A stretch of 64,000 nucleotides of DNA from Hymenobacter swuensis DY53 (GTDB taxonomy: Bacteria > Bacteroidota > Bacteroidia > Cytophagales > Hymenobacteraceae): the NCBI RefSeq assembly GCF_000576555.1, contig NZ_CP007145.1, positions 1,550,001-1,614,000 of the forward strand, written 5' to 3'. Of the stretch, positions 32,950 through 42,780 are shown in pieces. The position numbers and the translations under genes are program-made. The stretch's first letter is position 1. Each line of letters opens with the position of its first letter. The notes beneath the pieces are model-generated. The model searched no databases. It was not told the DNA's origin and was given only the letters and a program-made list of their open reading frames with translations.

Positions 32950-35900
32950 TTACTGCCGCACGACTTTCAGTACCTGTTGCCGGTCGCCTTGGCGAATAGT
33001 GAGCAGGTATACACCCGACGGCCAACTGGCAGCATCAGGTAGAGCTAGCTGCTGACCGGCCTGAGCCCGCACTTGCTTGCGCAGGCGCACCCGCCCCAGT
33101 ACGTCGTGCGCCGTAACCTCTATCGGGCCACTCCAGGGCAGCTGTAGCGTTAGCAAGGAAGTGTACGGATTCGGGTAGGCCTGCACCGGCGCGGCATCTG
33201 AGGCCGGCTGTGCGGTCTTCAGCACGTTACCACCAATCTGCAATAGCACACCAGTAGTGTAAGGCCCATTAGGTAAGATGATAGTACCGAAGGCAACGTT
33301 CTGTCCGCGGAAGTTGCCACTGGCGCGCACCGTGCCGCTAGCATCCACTGCAAGGTCTATGGGGTCGTTACGGTCCTGGCTGCTGGCGCTTAGGGCCCAG
33401 CGCCACTGGCCGCCGGAACTTAGTTTCGCCACGTACACATCCAGGGCGCGGTTACCCGCTGAAGGGCTGGTACCAACCAGCGTTGTGCTGCCAAACATAG
33501 CCGCCGCCGACTGGAGGTTTCCTAGTACATATACATCACCTCTGGAGTCCACCGCTAAGCGGCTACCGTAGTCAGTGCCTACGCAGGTAGGACTGACGGC
33601 CCATTGCCACTGGCCGTTGGCGTCTGCTTTGGCCACAAATGTGTCTGGCGTACCGAAGAAATTGGGTGGGTCGCCGCTGTAGCTTAGCGTGGTATTTCCA
33701 AACGTCATGGCGGAGGCAAATTGTCCTGTCAGATATACTGAGCCCGCCGCATCCACCACAATATCGTGCGTGAACTCATTAGAGGCACCACCGGCCGTAT
33801 TGGCCCAAAGCCATTGTCCGTTGGCTGTCAGCTTGGCCATGAAGATGTCTCGCCCGCTCGTGGCAGTAAGCGTCGTGGGGCCGAAAGCCACGCTACGGAG
33901 ATAATTGCCTGTTAGGTACGAGTTGCCGCTGGCGTCGGTAGCAATAGCCGTGCTGGATGCGCCAGGCCCCGCAATGGCCCACTGCCACTGCCCATTTGCT
34001 CCGAGCTTGGCCACGTACAATTCCTGAGCAGCACTTGGTGTAAGCGTGGTGGTGCCAAATGTGCTGCTATTTTGCAGGGTGCCGGTCAGATACACGTTGC
34101 CCTGTGCATCCAGACTGTGGTCCGTAGAAAAATTTCCGGCGGTGCCAATGGCCCACTGCCACTGACCATCGGCGCTAAGCTTGGCCACAAAGCTGCCAAT
34201 ACGACTACTACCGGTCGGGGTAGCCAGCGTAGTGCTGCCCAGCACCAAAGAAGCGCGGTAAACGCCACTGATCAGTACGTTGCCGGCAGCGTCTAAGCTG
34301 ATGGTTTGCACGGTATTGTTACGGGAATCTAGGCCGGTGATAGGAACAGCCCATTGCCACTGGCCGCTGGTACTCCGCTTGGCTACATACCCGGCGGTGG
34401 TGGGACTGGTCAGCACTTGGTTACCCAACTGTATCCGGCCCTTGAAGTAGCCGAGTACGTACGCATTGCCCGCTGCGTCCCAGGTGCTTGAACCCAATAC
34501 TTGGTCGCCGCCGCCCGCTTCCCGCACGGCCCACTGCCACTGCCCGCCGCTGATTTTGGCCACGAACAGGTCGGCGTAGGAACTGGAGTTGTTCTGCAAT
34601 ATTTGGGTAGAAGGTAGCTGGATGGTGCCCAGCGTAATATCGTCCTCAGCCTGGCCCGTAGTGTAGGCGTTACCGGCGGCATCAACAGCCACGCCTTCAA
34701 CGATACCGGCTCTACTGGCAACCGCGCTGGCCCATAACCACTGGCCGCTGGCATCAAGCTTGGCTACAAACCCGTCGGTCGCCTGGGTACTCGTGTTGCT
34801 GAGCTGGCTGCTGCCAAAGGCGGCCGGCCGGCTCTTGAACCCACCGGTCACGTACACGCTGCCCGTACCATCAATGGCAATGCTCCGGCCTTGCTCTGTA
34901 TCACTGCCCCCGGCCCGGGTGGCCCAGAGCCACTGGCCGCCTGTATTCAGCTTTGCTACGTAGATATCATGATGGCCGGCGCTGGTAAGTGTGGTGCTGC
35001 CCAGGGTGATAACGGAGGTGAAGGGAGCCATAATACACACATTGCCGGCTGCATCCGCCGCTATGGCATGGCCATAGTTGGCAAACTGGCTATCGTTGAC
35101 GGTCATGCTGGCTACCTTCTCAACCCATTGCCACTGTCCGCTTGGGTTCAGCTTGGCCACAAACCCGCCGGTGGTGTTGCTAGACGTGTTGATGGTACCA
35201 AAAGTGATGCTGCCGGAGTGGGCGTAGCCGATAATGTAGGCATTGCCCGCCGCATCCGTTGCAATGCCGTTGGCATAGTCGTCGGCCGGGCCGCCGCCCT
35301 GCACGGCCCACAGCCACTGGCCACTCGGACTGAGCTTGGCCACGAAGGCATTGACGCCGCCGCTAGTGAAAAGCGCAATGCTGCCAAACGCCGCGCCCCC
35401 GAATGTGCCCGCTATCAGGACGTTGCCTGCCGCATCCAGGGCTAGGCCACTGCTATGGTCGGTTACTGGCCCCGCAGCACTGGTGGCCCACAGCCACTGG
35501 CCGCTGGCACTGAGCTTTGCCACGTAAGGGTCCGTGGCGCCACCGTTCGTGAGGGTACTGGAACCGAAAACGGCACTACTCCCGCTGAAATCACCCGTCA
35601 GGTACACGTTTCCGGTGGCATCCAGGGCCAGCCCGGTGTTGCTGTCGTCCGCGGCCGAACCGCCTGCGGCGGCCCACTGCCACTGGCCTGCACTATTGAG
35701 CTTGGCCACGAAGATATCGGTCTGGCCAGTGCTGGTAAGCGTGGTGTTACCCAGCGTGATAGTGCCCCTGAAAGTCCCCGAGACATACACGTTGCCCGCC
35801 GCATCTACGGCTGTGCGCGCCCCGCTGGCCACCCCGTTCACGGTTCTGACGTCCAGGGGGGCCACCTGGTTCCAGGACTGGGCTAGGGCTGAAAAGCTGC

Positions 35901-35970
35901 TCGTAACTAGGCCGCACAACAGCAGCCATAGCCGCAACACGCGGTACATGGTAGGTAGTGGATGGGTCAT
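32950..35970 (-). CDS. Very large secreted SBBP-repeat protein with T9SS sorting domain
   Basis: The 1006-residue protein has a signal peptide (LRLWLLLCGLVTSSFSALAQ) and about eighteen ~50-residue repeats. Each contains D-AAGNVYVTG-F then FVAKL-A-GQWQWA, the seven-stranded beta-propeller repeat called SBBP. The C-terminus (YPNPYTSLLTLQLPW, VTAHDVLGRV, SGVYLLTIRQGD) is a type A T9SS sorting domain, so the protein is exported to the surface or medium. Start at 35970, or at ATG 35949 directly before the signal peptide. No catalytic domain seen; a binding or adhesion role is likely. Confidence 0.85.
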   Translation of the reverse strand: MTHPLPTMYRVLRLWLLLCGLVTSSFSALAQSWNQVAPLDVRTVNGVASGARTAVDAAGNVYVSGTFRGTITLGNTTLTSTGQTDIFVAKLNSAGQWQWAAAGGSAADDSNTGLALDATGNVYLTGDFSGSSAVFGSSTLTNGGATDPYVAKLSASGQWLWATSAAGPVTDHSSGLALDAAGNVLIAGTFGGAAFGSIALFTSGGVNAFVAKLSPSGQWLWAVQGGGPADDYANGIATDAAGNAYIIGYAHSGSITFGTINTSSNTTGGFVAKLNPSGQWQWVEKVASMTVNDSQFANYGHAIAADAAGNVCIMAPFTSVITLGSTTLTSAGHHDIYVAKLNTGGQWLWATRAGGSDTEQGRSIAIDGTGSVYVTGGFKSRPAAFGSSQLSNTSTQATDGFVAKLDASGQWLWASAVASRAGIVEGVAVDAAGNAYTTGQAEDDITLGTIQLPSTQILQNNSSSYADLFVAKISGGQWQWAVREAGGGDQVLGSSTWDAAGNAYVLGYFKGRIQLGNQVLTSPTTAGYVAKRSTSGQWQWAVPITGLDSRNNTVQTISLDAAGNVLISGVYRASLVLGSTTLATPTGSSRIGSFVAKLSADGQWQWAIGTAGNFSTDHSLDAQGNVYLTGTLQNSSTFGTTTLTPSAAQELYVAKLGANGQWQWAIAGPGASSTAIATDASGNSYLTGNYLRSVAFGPTTLTATSGRDIFMAKLTANGQWLWANTAGGASNEFTHDIVVDAAGSVYLTGQFASAMTFGNTTLSYSGDPPNFFGTPDTFVAKADANGQWQWAVSPTCVGTDYGSRLAVDSRGDVYVLGNLQSAAAMFGSTTLVGTSPSAGNRALDVYVAKLSSGGQWRWALSASSQDRNDPIDLAVDASGTVRASGNFRGQNVAFGTIILPNGPYTTGVLLQIGGNVLKTAQPASDAAPVQAYPNPYTSLLTLQLPWSGPIEVTAHDVLGRVRLRKQVRAQAGQQLALPDAASWPSGVYLLTIRQGDRQQVLKVVRQ

Positions 35971-36179
35971 AGAGAGAAAGTTGGCTCCACTGCTGGGAAT
36001 GTGGTTCTATGAGAATTGGTAGGAATATTTTGTTAATCAGTAGTCAAGGTAAGCAAAGCCTACTATACTAATATAGTAAGCCGTAACCACTGCTCTTTTG
36101 GTGCCGAAACCGAAGCAGTGAAATGGCTACTGTCAGCCCCTTCTTCCCGGTATCGTTAGCGCACAGCCGGCCTATCGTC

Positions 36180-36231
36180 CCGTTCGGCCATTAGCTGCCG
36201 GAATGGCCTCGGGCAGCCAATGGCCGAACGG
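36180..36231. promoter_or_regulatory. Stem-loop just upstream of the hybrid sensor gene
   Basis: 20-bp arms with one mismatch (36180-36199 / 36212-36231, CCGTTCGGCCATT...) flank a 12-nt loop, ending 16 nt before ATG 36248. The position suggests a leader hairpin or an operator, or a terminator for transcription arriving from elsewhere. It does not share the core of the dispersed palindromes. Confidence 0.5.
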
Positions 36232-36247
36232 CGGTAATTGAAGCGGG

Positions 36248-39136
36248 ATGTGTAACTTAGCCACCACCACTTCCCGCCTGCTGCACTTGTCTCGCTTCTC
36301 TTTTTCGCGGCTGTGGCTGCTGCTGCTGGCCGCCCTGCTGGGGGCGGCGCTGGCCGCCTGTACATCCGCTACGCCTCCCCGCCCCATCTACCGCATTGGC
36401 TTTTCGCAGAGCGTGAGCTCCGGCGACTGGCGGCAGGCCATGCTGGCGGGCATGGAGCGGGAGCTGGCGTTCCACCCGGAAATTCAGTTTCTGATGCGCG
36501 ATGCGCAAAGCAGCAGCCAGCGCCAGCAGCAGCAGATCCATGACTTGCTGCAGGCCGGGGCCGATGTGCTGATTGTGGCCCCCAACGAGGAACAGGCGTT
36601 GTCGCCGGCCATTGAGGAAGCCTATCGGCGCGGCGTGCCCGTGATACTGCTGGACCGCCACACAACCTCTCCGCACTATGCGGCCTACGTAGGCGGCGAC
36701 AATACCGGGGTAGGGGCCGCCGCCGCGCGCTACGCGGCTCAGCTGCTCCTACAGCGCGGCCAAGTAGTGGAAATTACCGGCTCGTCTTCTTCCGTTACCA
36801 AAGAGCGGCACAATGGGTTTGTGCAGACGTTGCGGGCATACCCGCAGATGCGCGTGGTGGGCGCAGTAGCCGGCGACTGGGGTACCACCGCGCTACAGCC
36901 GGCTCTCACAGAGCTGCTCCGGAAGTATCCGGAAACCCGGCTGATTTTCGCCCATAGCGACCTGATGGCCCAGGGTGCCTACGAGGTATGCCAGAAGCTG
37001 GGCCGGAAGGATATCCGTATTATCGGGGTAGATGGGCTGGCGGGGGCGGACAACGGGCTGGAAATGGTGCAGCAGGGTAGGAGCACGGCTTCCCTGTTCT
37101 ACTCGCCGGGTGGGGAGGAAGCCATCCGCGTGGCCCTCCGGATTCTGCACCACCAAGCCTACGAGCGGGAGAACATTCTGGGCACCATCGTCATCGACTC
37201 CACCAACGCCCTGACGCTGCAGCAGCAGGCCGCTAAGCTCACCAGCCAGCAGGAAGGTATTGAGCAACAGCAAATCCTGCTGCGCACCTTGCAGGCCACG
37301 TACGCCAGTCAGCGCACGGTGTTGTATGGGTTGGTGATTTCGCTGCTGGCGGCGGTAGTGCTGGGAGCCAGCGCCTGGCGGGCGGCCCGCAACAACCGCC
37401 GCATCAACCAGGAGCTAGCCCGGCAAAACGAAGCCAATAACGCCATCAACCAGGAGTTGGTGCGGCAGAATGAGGCTAACGACGTCATCAACCGCCAGCT
37501 CAGCACTCAGAACGAGGAAATCAGAGCCCAGCGCAACCAGATTGCGGAGCTGGCTGAGCAGGCCCGCCGCGAAACCGAGGCCAAGCTGCGCTTCTTCACC
37601 AACTTCTCCCACGAGCTGCGCACCCCGCTCACCCTCATTATGGGCCCGGTGGAGGAGATGCTAACCGGCCGCAGTAGCGCAGCCCTGCAGCCTACCCAGC
37701 GCCACGACCTGGGCCTGATTCGGCGCAATACCCAGCGCCTGCTCCAGTTGGTCAATCAGTTGCTGGATTTCCGCAAGATTGAGGTGGGTAAGATGGCCGT
37801 GCAGGCGCACGAGGAAGACGTGGTAGCCTTTGTGCGGGAGCTGGTGGAAACATTTGAGCCAGCCGCCCGGGTGCAGCAGGTGGCCCTGACGTTCGTGCCG
37901 ACGGAGCCGGTATTACCGGCCTGGTTTGACCGCAACGTGCTGGATAAAGTATTCTTCAATCTGCTCAGCAACGCGCTCAAATATACTCCGCGCGGCGGGC
38001 ATATTACGGTGCGCGTGCAGCCCACCGATGACGGCCGCAGCCTGCAGGTGCAGGTAACTGATACCGGCCGTGGCATCCGCCCCCAGGACAGTCCGCACAT
38101 TTTCGAGTGGTTTTACCAGGGCGAGCAGCCGACTACGGGCAAAGGCTCGGGCATGGGGCTGGCCCTGGCGCAGGGGCTGGTACGGCTGCATCAGGGGCAG
38201 CTCACGGTGAGCAGTCAGTTGGGCCAGGGCAGCACCTTCACCGTGACCCTGCCCCGGGAGCTGCCGGCGGAACTGCGGAGCCTCGACTCGGCCGAGCCCC
38301 TGGATTTCTCCATGGATGAGCCGCTGGCCTTGCCAAGTGCTGAGGCCGAAGTGCCGGCTGCCGAAGCGGAGGCGTTGGTGCTGGTTATCGAGGACAATGC
38401 CGACGTGAATGAGTTTGTGGCCCGCAAGCTGCGCCCCCATTTTCGGGTGCAGTCGGCCGCCGATGGCAAGGCGGGGCTACAGCTGGCCACCGACCTGATT
38501 CCGGACCTAATCGTGTGCGACGTGATGATGCCCGGCCTGAGCGGGCTGGAAGTGGTGGCCCGGCTCCGCGCCGACTGGCGTACCTCGCACATTCCCGTCA
38601 TTCTGCTCACCGCCCGCAATGCCCCCGAGCAGCAGCTTGAAGGCGTGCAGGCTGGGGCTGACGTGTACCTAACCAAGCCCTTCAACCCGGCCTTCCTCCT
38701 GGAGAGCGTCCGGACGCTGCTGGCCAACCGCGCCCGGCAGCGGGAGCACCTTAGCCGGGAGCTCACTGCCACCCTGGAAACGCCCACCCCCCCCAATCCC
38801 GACCAGGAATTTGTTCAGGCCCTCACGGCCCAGGTAGAGGCCGACCTCACCCGCACCGACCTTACGGTGGAAGAGCTGGCCCACACTTTGGGTTTCTCGC
38901 GCATGCAGCTCTACCGCAAGGTGAAAGCCGTGCTCGGCACCAGCATCACCGATTTCATCCAGAGCGTGCGGCTGCAGAAGGCCTGCGAGTTGCTGCAGAG
39001 CGAAACTATGAGCGTGACGGCCGTGGCCTATGAGGTAGGATATGCCTCGCACTCTTACTTCTCCAACAGCTTCAAGGCGCGCTATGGCCTAGCTCCCTCC
39101 GAGTTCCGGGCCCGCCATCAGGCCGGAGTCAGTTGA
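36248..39136 (+). CDS. Hybrid two-component sensor (periplasmic binding protein, kinase, receiver, AraC)
   Basis: The 962-residue protein combines a whole signalling pathway. Signal/lipobox region LGAALAAC (Cys about 38); periplasmic sugar-binding domain of LacI/ABC type (residues ~48-345, RIGFSQSVSSGDWRQAMLAG); transmembrane helix (~357-376); coiled coil; HisKA with FSHELRTPL (His about 455); HATPase; receiver with VCDVMMPGLSG (Asp about 758); and C-terminal AraC HTH (ELAHTLGFSRMQLYRKVKAV). Such HTCS proteins sense a sugar and switch on the adjacent catabolic genes, here the run at 39.3-48.7 kb. A lipobox on a membrane-spanning sensor is unusual. Confidence 0.9.
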   Translation: MCNLATTTSRLLHLSRFSFSRLWLLLLAALLGAALAACTSATPPRPIYRIGFSQSVSSGDWRQAMLAGMERELAFHPEIQFLMRDAQSSSQRQQQQIHDLLQAGADVLIVAPNEEQALSPAIEEAYRRGVPVILLDRHTTSPHYAAYVGGDNTGVGAAAARYAAQLLLQRGQVVEITGSSSSVTKERHNGFVQTLRAYPQMRVVGAVAGDWGTTALQPALTELLRKYPETRLIFAHSDLMAQGAYEVCQKLGRKDIRIIGVDGLAGADNGLEMVQQGRSTASLFYSPGGEEAIRVALRILHHQAYERENILGTIVIDSTNALTLQQQAAKLTSQQEGIEQQQILLRTLQATYASQRTVLYGLVISLLAAVVLGASAWRAARNNRRINQELARQNEANNAINQELVRQNEANDVINRQLSTQNEEIRAQRNQIAELAEQARRETEAKLRFFTNFSHELRTPLTLIMGPVEEMLTGRSSAALQPTQRHDLGLIRRNTQRLLQLVNQLLDFRKIEVGKMAVQAHEEDVVAFVRELVETFEPAARVQQVALTFVPTEPVLPAWFDRNVLDKVFFNLLSNALKYTPRGGHITVRVQPTDDGRSLQVQVTDTGRGIRPQDSPHIFEWFYQGEQPTTGKGSGMGLALAQGLVRLHQGQLTVSSQLGQGSTFTVTLPRELPAELRSLDSAEPLDFSMDEPLALPSAEAEVPAAEAEALVLVIEDNADVNEFVARKLRPHFRVQSAADGKAGLQLATDLIPDLIVCDVMMPGLSGLEVVARLRADWRTSHIPVILLTARNAPEQQLEGVQAGADVYLTKPFNPAFLLESVRTLLANRARQREHLSRELTATLETPTPPNPDQEFVQALTAQVEADLTRTDLTVEELAHTLGFSRMQLYRKVKAVLGTSITDFIQSVRLQKACELLQSETMSVTAVAYEVGYASHSYFSNSFKARYGLAPSEFRARHQAGVS

Positions 39137-39198
39137 AGTAATTGTTCACTCACCTCTTGAAATGCGAGTAAAAAGTTAAGGGCATTCAGTTGTTTATG

Positions 39199-39228
39199 TT
39201 GTGTAAATATCTGTATGACAACAATTTG
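39199..39228 (+). promoter_or_regulatory. Candidate Bacteroidota-type promoter of the catabolic run
   Basis: TTG (39199-39201), a 19-nt spacer and ACAATTTG (39221-39228) match the -33 TTG / -7 TAnnTTTG layout with two mismatches in the TA. It lies ~110 bp before ATG 39340, in the AT-rich gap after the sensor gene. Confidence 0.4.
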
Positions 39229-39339
39229 AATATTTATTTCATATTGAACACAACCTGCACGATTTGAGCATAAGCGGGGAAGCTGGACACTGAATCTTTA
39301 CGGAGTCATCCCATCCACCTTCCCACCTTTACTGCTCCT

Positions 39340-40224
39340 ATGACCTCCCGTCGTGCCTTTGTGAAGTCCGCCGCCCTGCTTTCGGCAGGCGTACTGGCGG
39401 CCCCAGCCTTGTTGGCAAAATCACCCTCCACTATTGGGTTGCAGTTGTATACCCTGCGCGACGCCATGCAGCAGGACCCGGCCGGCACGCTGGTGCGGCT
39501 GGCCAAACTCGGCTATAACTCCGTGGAAGGTGCCACTTACACTGGCAACCAGAAATTCTACGGCATGGAGCCCGCCGCTTTTGCCAAGGTGTTGAAGCAG
39601 AACGGCCTCATCATGCCCAGCAGCCACTACCTGTTGGGCGAGCAGGAGAACAACGGGCAGGCCACCCAGGGCACCATCCTGCACGGCTGGGACAAGGCCG
39701 TGGACGATGCGGCGCAGGTAGGCATCAAGTACATGGTGTGCGCTTGGCTAACCGAGTCGGAGCGGGGTGACCTGGACCACTACAAGCTGCTGGCCGAGCG
39801 CCTGAACAAGGCCGGGGAGCGGTGCAAAAAGGCGGGCATTCAGATGGCCTACCACAACCACGACTTCGAGTTTGCGGCCCAGAACGGGAAGCTGCCCTAC
39901 GATGTGCTGCTAAAGGAAACCGATAAAAACCTGGTGCAGATGGAGCTGGACCTGTACTGGGCCACCAAAGCCGGCCACGACCCGGTGGAGCTGTTCAAAA
40001 AGAACCCCGGCCGCTTCCCGCTCTGGCACGTGAAGGACATGGACAAAACGCCCCAGCGCAACTTCACGGAGGTGGGCAACGGCAGCATCGACTTCAAGCG
40101 CATTTTTGCCCAGGCCAAAGTGGCGGGCATGAAGTACTTCTTCGTGGAGCAGGACCAGACCCCCGGCTCGCCCTTCGACAGCATTCAGCAAAGCATTACC
40201 CACATCAAGCGCAACCTGGTTTAG
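39340..40224 (+). CDS. TIM-barrel sugar isomerase/epimerase with Tat-like signal
   Basis: The 294-residue protein begins with a twin-arginine-like signal (MTSRRAFVKSAALLSAGVLA). The xylose-isomerase-like TIM barrel follows (GLQLYTLRDAMQQDPAGTLV, MAYHNHDFEF, MELDLYWATKAGHDPVELF, WHVKDMDKT), with metal ligands in AYHNHDFE and WHVKD. It is expected in the periplasm. It is the first gene after the hybrid sensor and precedes the GMC oxidoreductase by 42 bp. Within a 3-keto-glycoside pathway it could be a 3-keto-sugar epimerase or lyase; the reaction is inference. Confidence 0.8.
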   Translation: MTSRRAFVKSAALLSAGVLAAPALLAKSPSTIGLQLYTLRDAMQQDPAGTLVRLAKLGYNSVEGATYTGNQKFYGMEPAAFAKVLKQNGLIMPSSHYLLGEQENNGQATQGTILHGWDKAVDDAAQVGIKYMVCAWLTESERGDLDHYKLLAERLNKAGERCKKAGIQMAYHNHDFEFAAQNGKLPYDVLLKETDKNLVQMELDLYWATKAGHDPVELFKKNPGRFPLWHVKDMDKTPQRNFTEVGNGSIDFKRIFAQAKVAGMKYFFVEQDQTPGSPFDSIQQSITHIKRNLV

Positions 40225-40266
40225 CCGGCTGCGAACCTGCCTTCCCACACTTCCCACCCATTTCTT

Positions 40267-41943
40267 ATGGAAAAGAACACCTATGACGCCATCGTCATCG
40301 GGTCCGGCATTTCGGGCGGCATGGCTGCCAAAGAGCTGACCGAAAAAGGCCTGAAAACCATCATGCTGGAGCGGGGCCGCAACGTAGAGCACATCAAAGA
40401 CTACGTGAATGCCAACAAAAATCCGTGGGAATTTGCCCACCGGGGCGGCCGCACCGAGCAGATGATCAAGGACTACCCGGTGCTGAGCCGGGACTATACC
40501 CTCAACGAGAGCAACCTGGATTTCTGGGTGAAGGAAAAGGAAAGCCCCTATGTGGAGGTAAAGCCCTTCGATTGGTTCCGGGGCTACCAGGTGGGCGGCC
40601 GCTCCCTGATGTGGGGCCGCCAGAGCTACCGCTGGAGTGAGTATGATTTCGAGGCCAACGCCAAGGACGGCATTGCCGTGGACTGGCCCATCCGCTACAA
40701 AGACCTGGCACCCTGGTACAGCCGCGTCGAGAAGTTTGCGGGCATCAGCGGCAACCGGGACGGCCTGCCGCAGCTGCCGGACGGCGACTTTATGCCACCC
40801 ATGGAAATGAACTGCGTGGAGAAGGACGTGGCCGCCCGCATCCGCAAAAACTTCAAGGACCGCCATATGGTGATTGGGCGCACGGCCAACATCACCAAAC
40901 CCCACAACAACCGCGTAAACTGCCAGTACCGCAACAAATGCTGGCTGGGCTGCCCGTTCGGGGCCTATTACAGCACGCAGTCGGCCTCCCTGCCGGCCGC
41001 CGTGGCCACCGGAAACCTCACGCTACGGCCGTTTTCCATCGTCACCAAAATCCTCTACGACAAGGACACCAAGCGGGCCAAAGGCGTGGAAGTGCTGGAC
41101 GCGGAAACCAACCAGACCTACGAGTACTTCGCCAAAATCATCTTCCTGAACGCCTCCACGCTGAACTCGGCCTGGGTGTTGATGAACTCAGCCACCGATG
41201 TGTGGCCCGAGGGCCTGGGCAGCAGCAGCGGGGAACTGGGCCACAACCTGATGGACCATCACTTCCGGGCGGGGGCCCACGGGGAGATGCCCGGCTACGA
41301 AGACAAATACACCTACGGCCGCCGCGCCAATGGCATTTACGTGCCGCGCTACCGCAACCTGTTCGGCGACAAACGCGACTACATCCGGGGCTTCGGCTAC
41401 CAGGGCGGAGCCGGCCGGGAAGGCTGGGGCCGCGACGTGGCGGAACTCAGCATTGGCGGCGACTTCAAGGACGCGCTTACCGAGCCCGGCAACTGGACAA
41501 TGGGCCTCACGGGCTTCGGCGAAACCCTGCCCTACCACGACAACCGCGCCTTCCTCGACAAAACCAAGAAGGACAAGTGGGGCCTGCCGGTACTGGCCAT
41601 CGACGCCACTATTCGGGACAACGAGCAGAAAATGCGCATCGATATGATGCAGGACGCCCAGGAAATGCTGGAAAAAGCGGGCCTCAAGAACGTGAGCACC
41701 TACAACGGCGGCTACAACCTGGGCGGCGGCATCCACGAAATGGGAACCGCCCGCATGGGCCGCGACCCAAAAACCTCCGTGCTCAACCAGCACAACCAGG
41801 TGTGGGATGCCCCCAACGTGTACGTAACCGACGGAGCTTGTATGACCTCCGCGGCCTGCCAGAACCCCTCGCTCACGTACATGGCTCTCACGGCCCGCGC
41901 CGTGGATCATGCCGTGAGCGAACTGAAAAAACAGAACGTTTAA
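40267..41943 (+). CDS. GMC-type FAD oxidoreductase, probable glycoside 3-dehydrogenase large subunit
   Basis: The 558-residue protein has FAD-binding IVIGSGISGGMAAKEL at residues 9-24, GYQVGGRSLMWGRQSYRWS, CWLGCPFGAYYSTQSAS and the C-terminal GMC box TDGACMTSAACQNPSLTYM. Family relatives that pair with a small Tat-exported subunit oxidise the C3 hydroxyl of sugars and glycosides, passing electrons to cytochrome c. The small subunit is the next gene (41956) and a cytochrome c is at 45011. It has no signal of its own, so export may be by hitchhiking on that subunit. Confidence 0.85.
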   Translation: MEKNTYDAIVIGSGISGGMAAKELTEKGLKTIMLERGRNVEHIKDYVNANKNPWEFAHRGGRTEQMIKDYPVLSRDYTLNESNLDFWVKEKESPYVEVKPFDWFRGYQVGGRSLMWGRQSYRWSEYDFEANAKDGIAVDWPIRYKDLAPWYSRVEKFAGISGNRDGLPQLPDGDFMPPMEMNCVEKDVAARIRKNFKDRHMVIGRTANITKPHNNRVNCQYRNKCWLGCPFGAYYSTQSASLPAAVATGNLTLRPFSIVTKILYDKDTKRAKGVEVLDAETNQTYEYFAKIIFLNASTLNSAWVLMNSATDVWPEGLGSSSGELGHNLMDHHFRAGAHGEMPGYEDKYTYGRRANGIYVPRYRNLFGDKRDYIRGFGYQGGAGREGWGRDVAELSIGGDFKDALTEPGNWTMGLTGFGETLPYHDNRAFLDKTKKDKWGLPVLAIDATIRDNEQKMRIDMMQDAQEMLEKAGLKNVSTYNGGYNLGGGIHEMGTARMGRDPKTSVLNQHNQVWDAPNVYVTDGACMTSAACQNPSLTYMALTARAVDHAVSELKKQNV

Positions 41944-41955
41944 TCCCCTTTGACG

Positions 41956-42570
41956 ATGATGAACCGACGTGATGCCCTGGCCCGCGTAGCTCTGCTGATG
42001 GGCGGAGCCGTTATCGGGGGCGACTATTTTCTGAGCAGCTGCTCTTCCCCCAGCGAGGAAAAAACTAAAACGAAAGCCCCCACGGCCGCCGCGCCCAAAG
42101 AGCTGCCGGCCGTGCTAAACGCCGAGCAGGTGGCGTATCTGAACGAAGTAGGCGAAACCATTCTGCCAACCACCAAATCACCGGGAGCCAAAGCCGCCGA
42201 CGTGGGGGGCTTTATGGCCGTGATGGTGCGCGACTGTTACAAGCCCGCCGACCAGCAGATTTTCAAGCAGGGCCTGACGAAGCTGGAAGCCACCGCCAAC
42301 CAGCAGTATAAAAAAGGGTTTCTGGCCCTGGATGCCACCCAGCGCACCAACCTCCTCACGTCCCTGGATGCGGAACAGAAAAACTACGCCAAAACCAAAA
42401 CCCCGGAAGCACCTAACCACTACTTCCGTATGATCAAGGAACTGACGTTGCTGGGGTATTTTACCTCCGAAGTAGGTGCCACCAAAGCCCTGCGCTATCT
42501 GCCCGTTCCTGGCAAGTATGACGGTTGTGTGCCCTACAAAAAAGGCGACCGGGCCTGGGCTACTACTTGA
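41956..42570 (+). CDS. Gluconate 2-dehydrogenase subunit 3 family protein
   Basis: The 204-residue protein has a twin-arginine start (MMNRRDALARVALLMGGAVI) and a Cys-containing segment (FLSSCSSPSEE) that may be lipidated. The subunit-3 domain follows (LNAEQVAYLNEVGETILPTT, SPGAKAADVGGFMAVMVRDC, GYFTSEVGATKAL). Members assist GMC dehydrogenases with export and electron transfer. It begins 12 nt after the GMC gene stop. ATG 41956 or 41959 are both possible. Confidence 0.85.
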   Translation: MMNRRDALARVALLMGGAVIGGDYFLSSCSSPSEEKTKTKAPTAAAPKELPAVLNAEQVAYLNEVGETILPTTKSPGAKAADVGGFMAVMVRDCYKPADQQIFKQGLTKLEATANQQYKKGFLALDATQRTNLLTSLDAEQKNYAKTKTPEAPNHYFRMIKELTLLGYFTSEVGATKALRYLPVPGKYDGCVPYKKGDRAWATT

Positions 42571-42589
42571 GTTGTCAACTCCGTTAACC

Positions 42590-42700
42590 GTCAGGCTTCA
42601 TCTGGCCTCCACTTGTCGTAGCATCTCTACTGTTTCGTTGAATTTGCGCAGACGAAACAGTAGAGATGCTACGACAAGTGGAGGCCAGATGAAGCCTGAC
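42590..42700. repeat. Perfect 49-bp inverted repeat
   Basis: Arms 42590-42638 and 42652-42700 are exactly complementary, with a 13-nt loop. They contain TAGCATCTCTACTGTTTCGT, related to the GAAGCATCTCTACCGCTTCG core of other elements. It splits the catabolic run between the GMC subunit and the Gfo/Idh/MocA gene. A partial copy (GCTCGGAATGACGTTCT) follows at about 42738-42756. Confidence 0.85.
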
Positions 42701-42780
42701 AGCTACCACTACAACGTCAGCACAGGAGCTTCATCGGCAAGCTCGGAATGACGTTCTTTTAAAAATAAACCAGCAACCGA

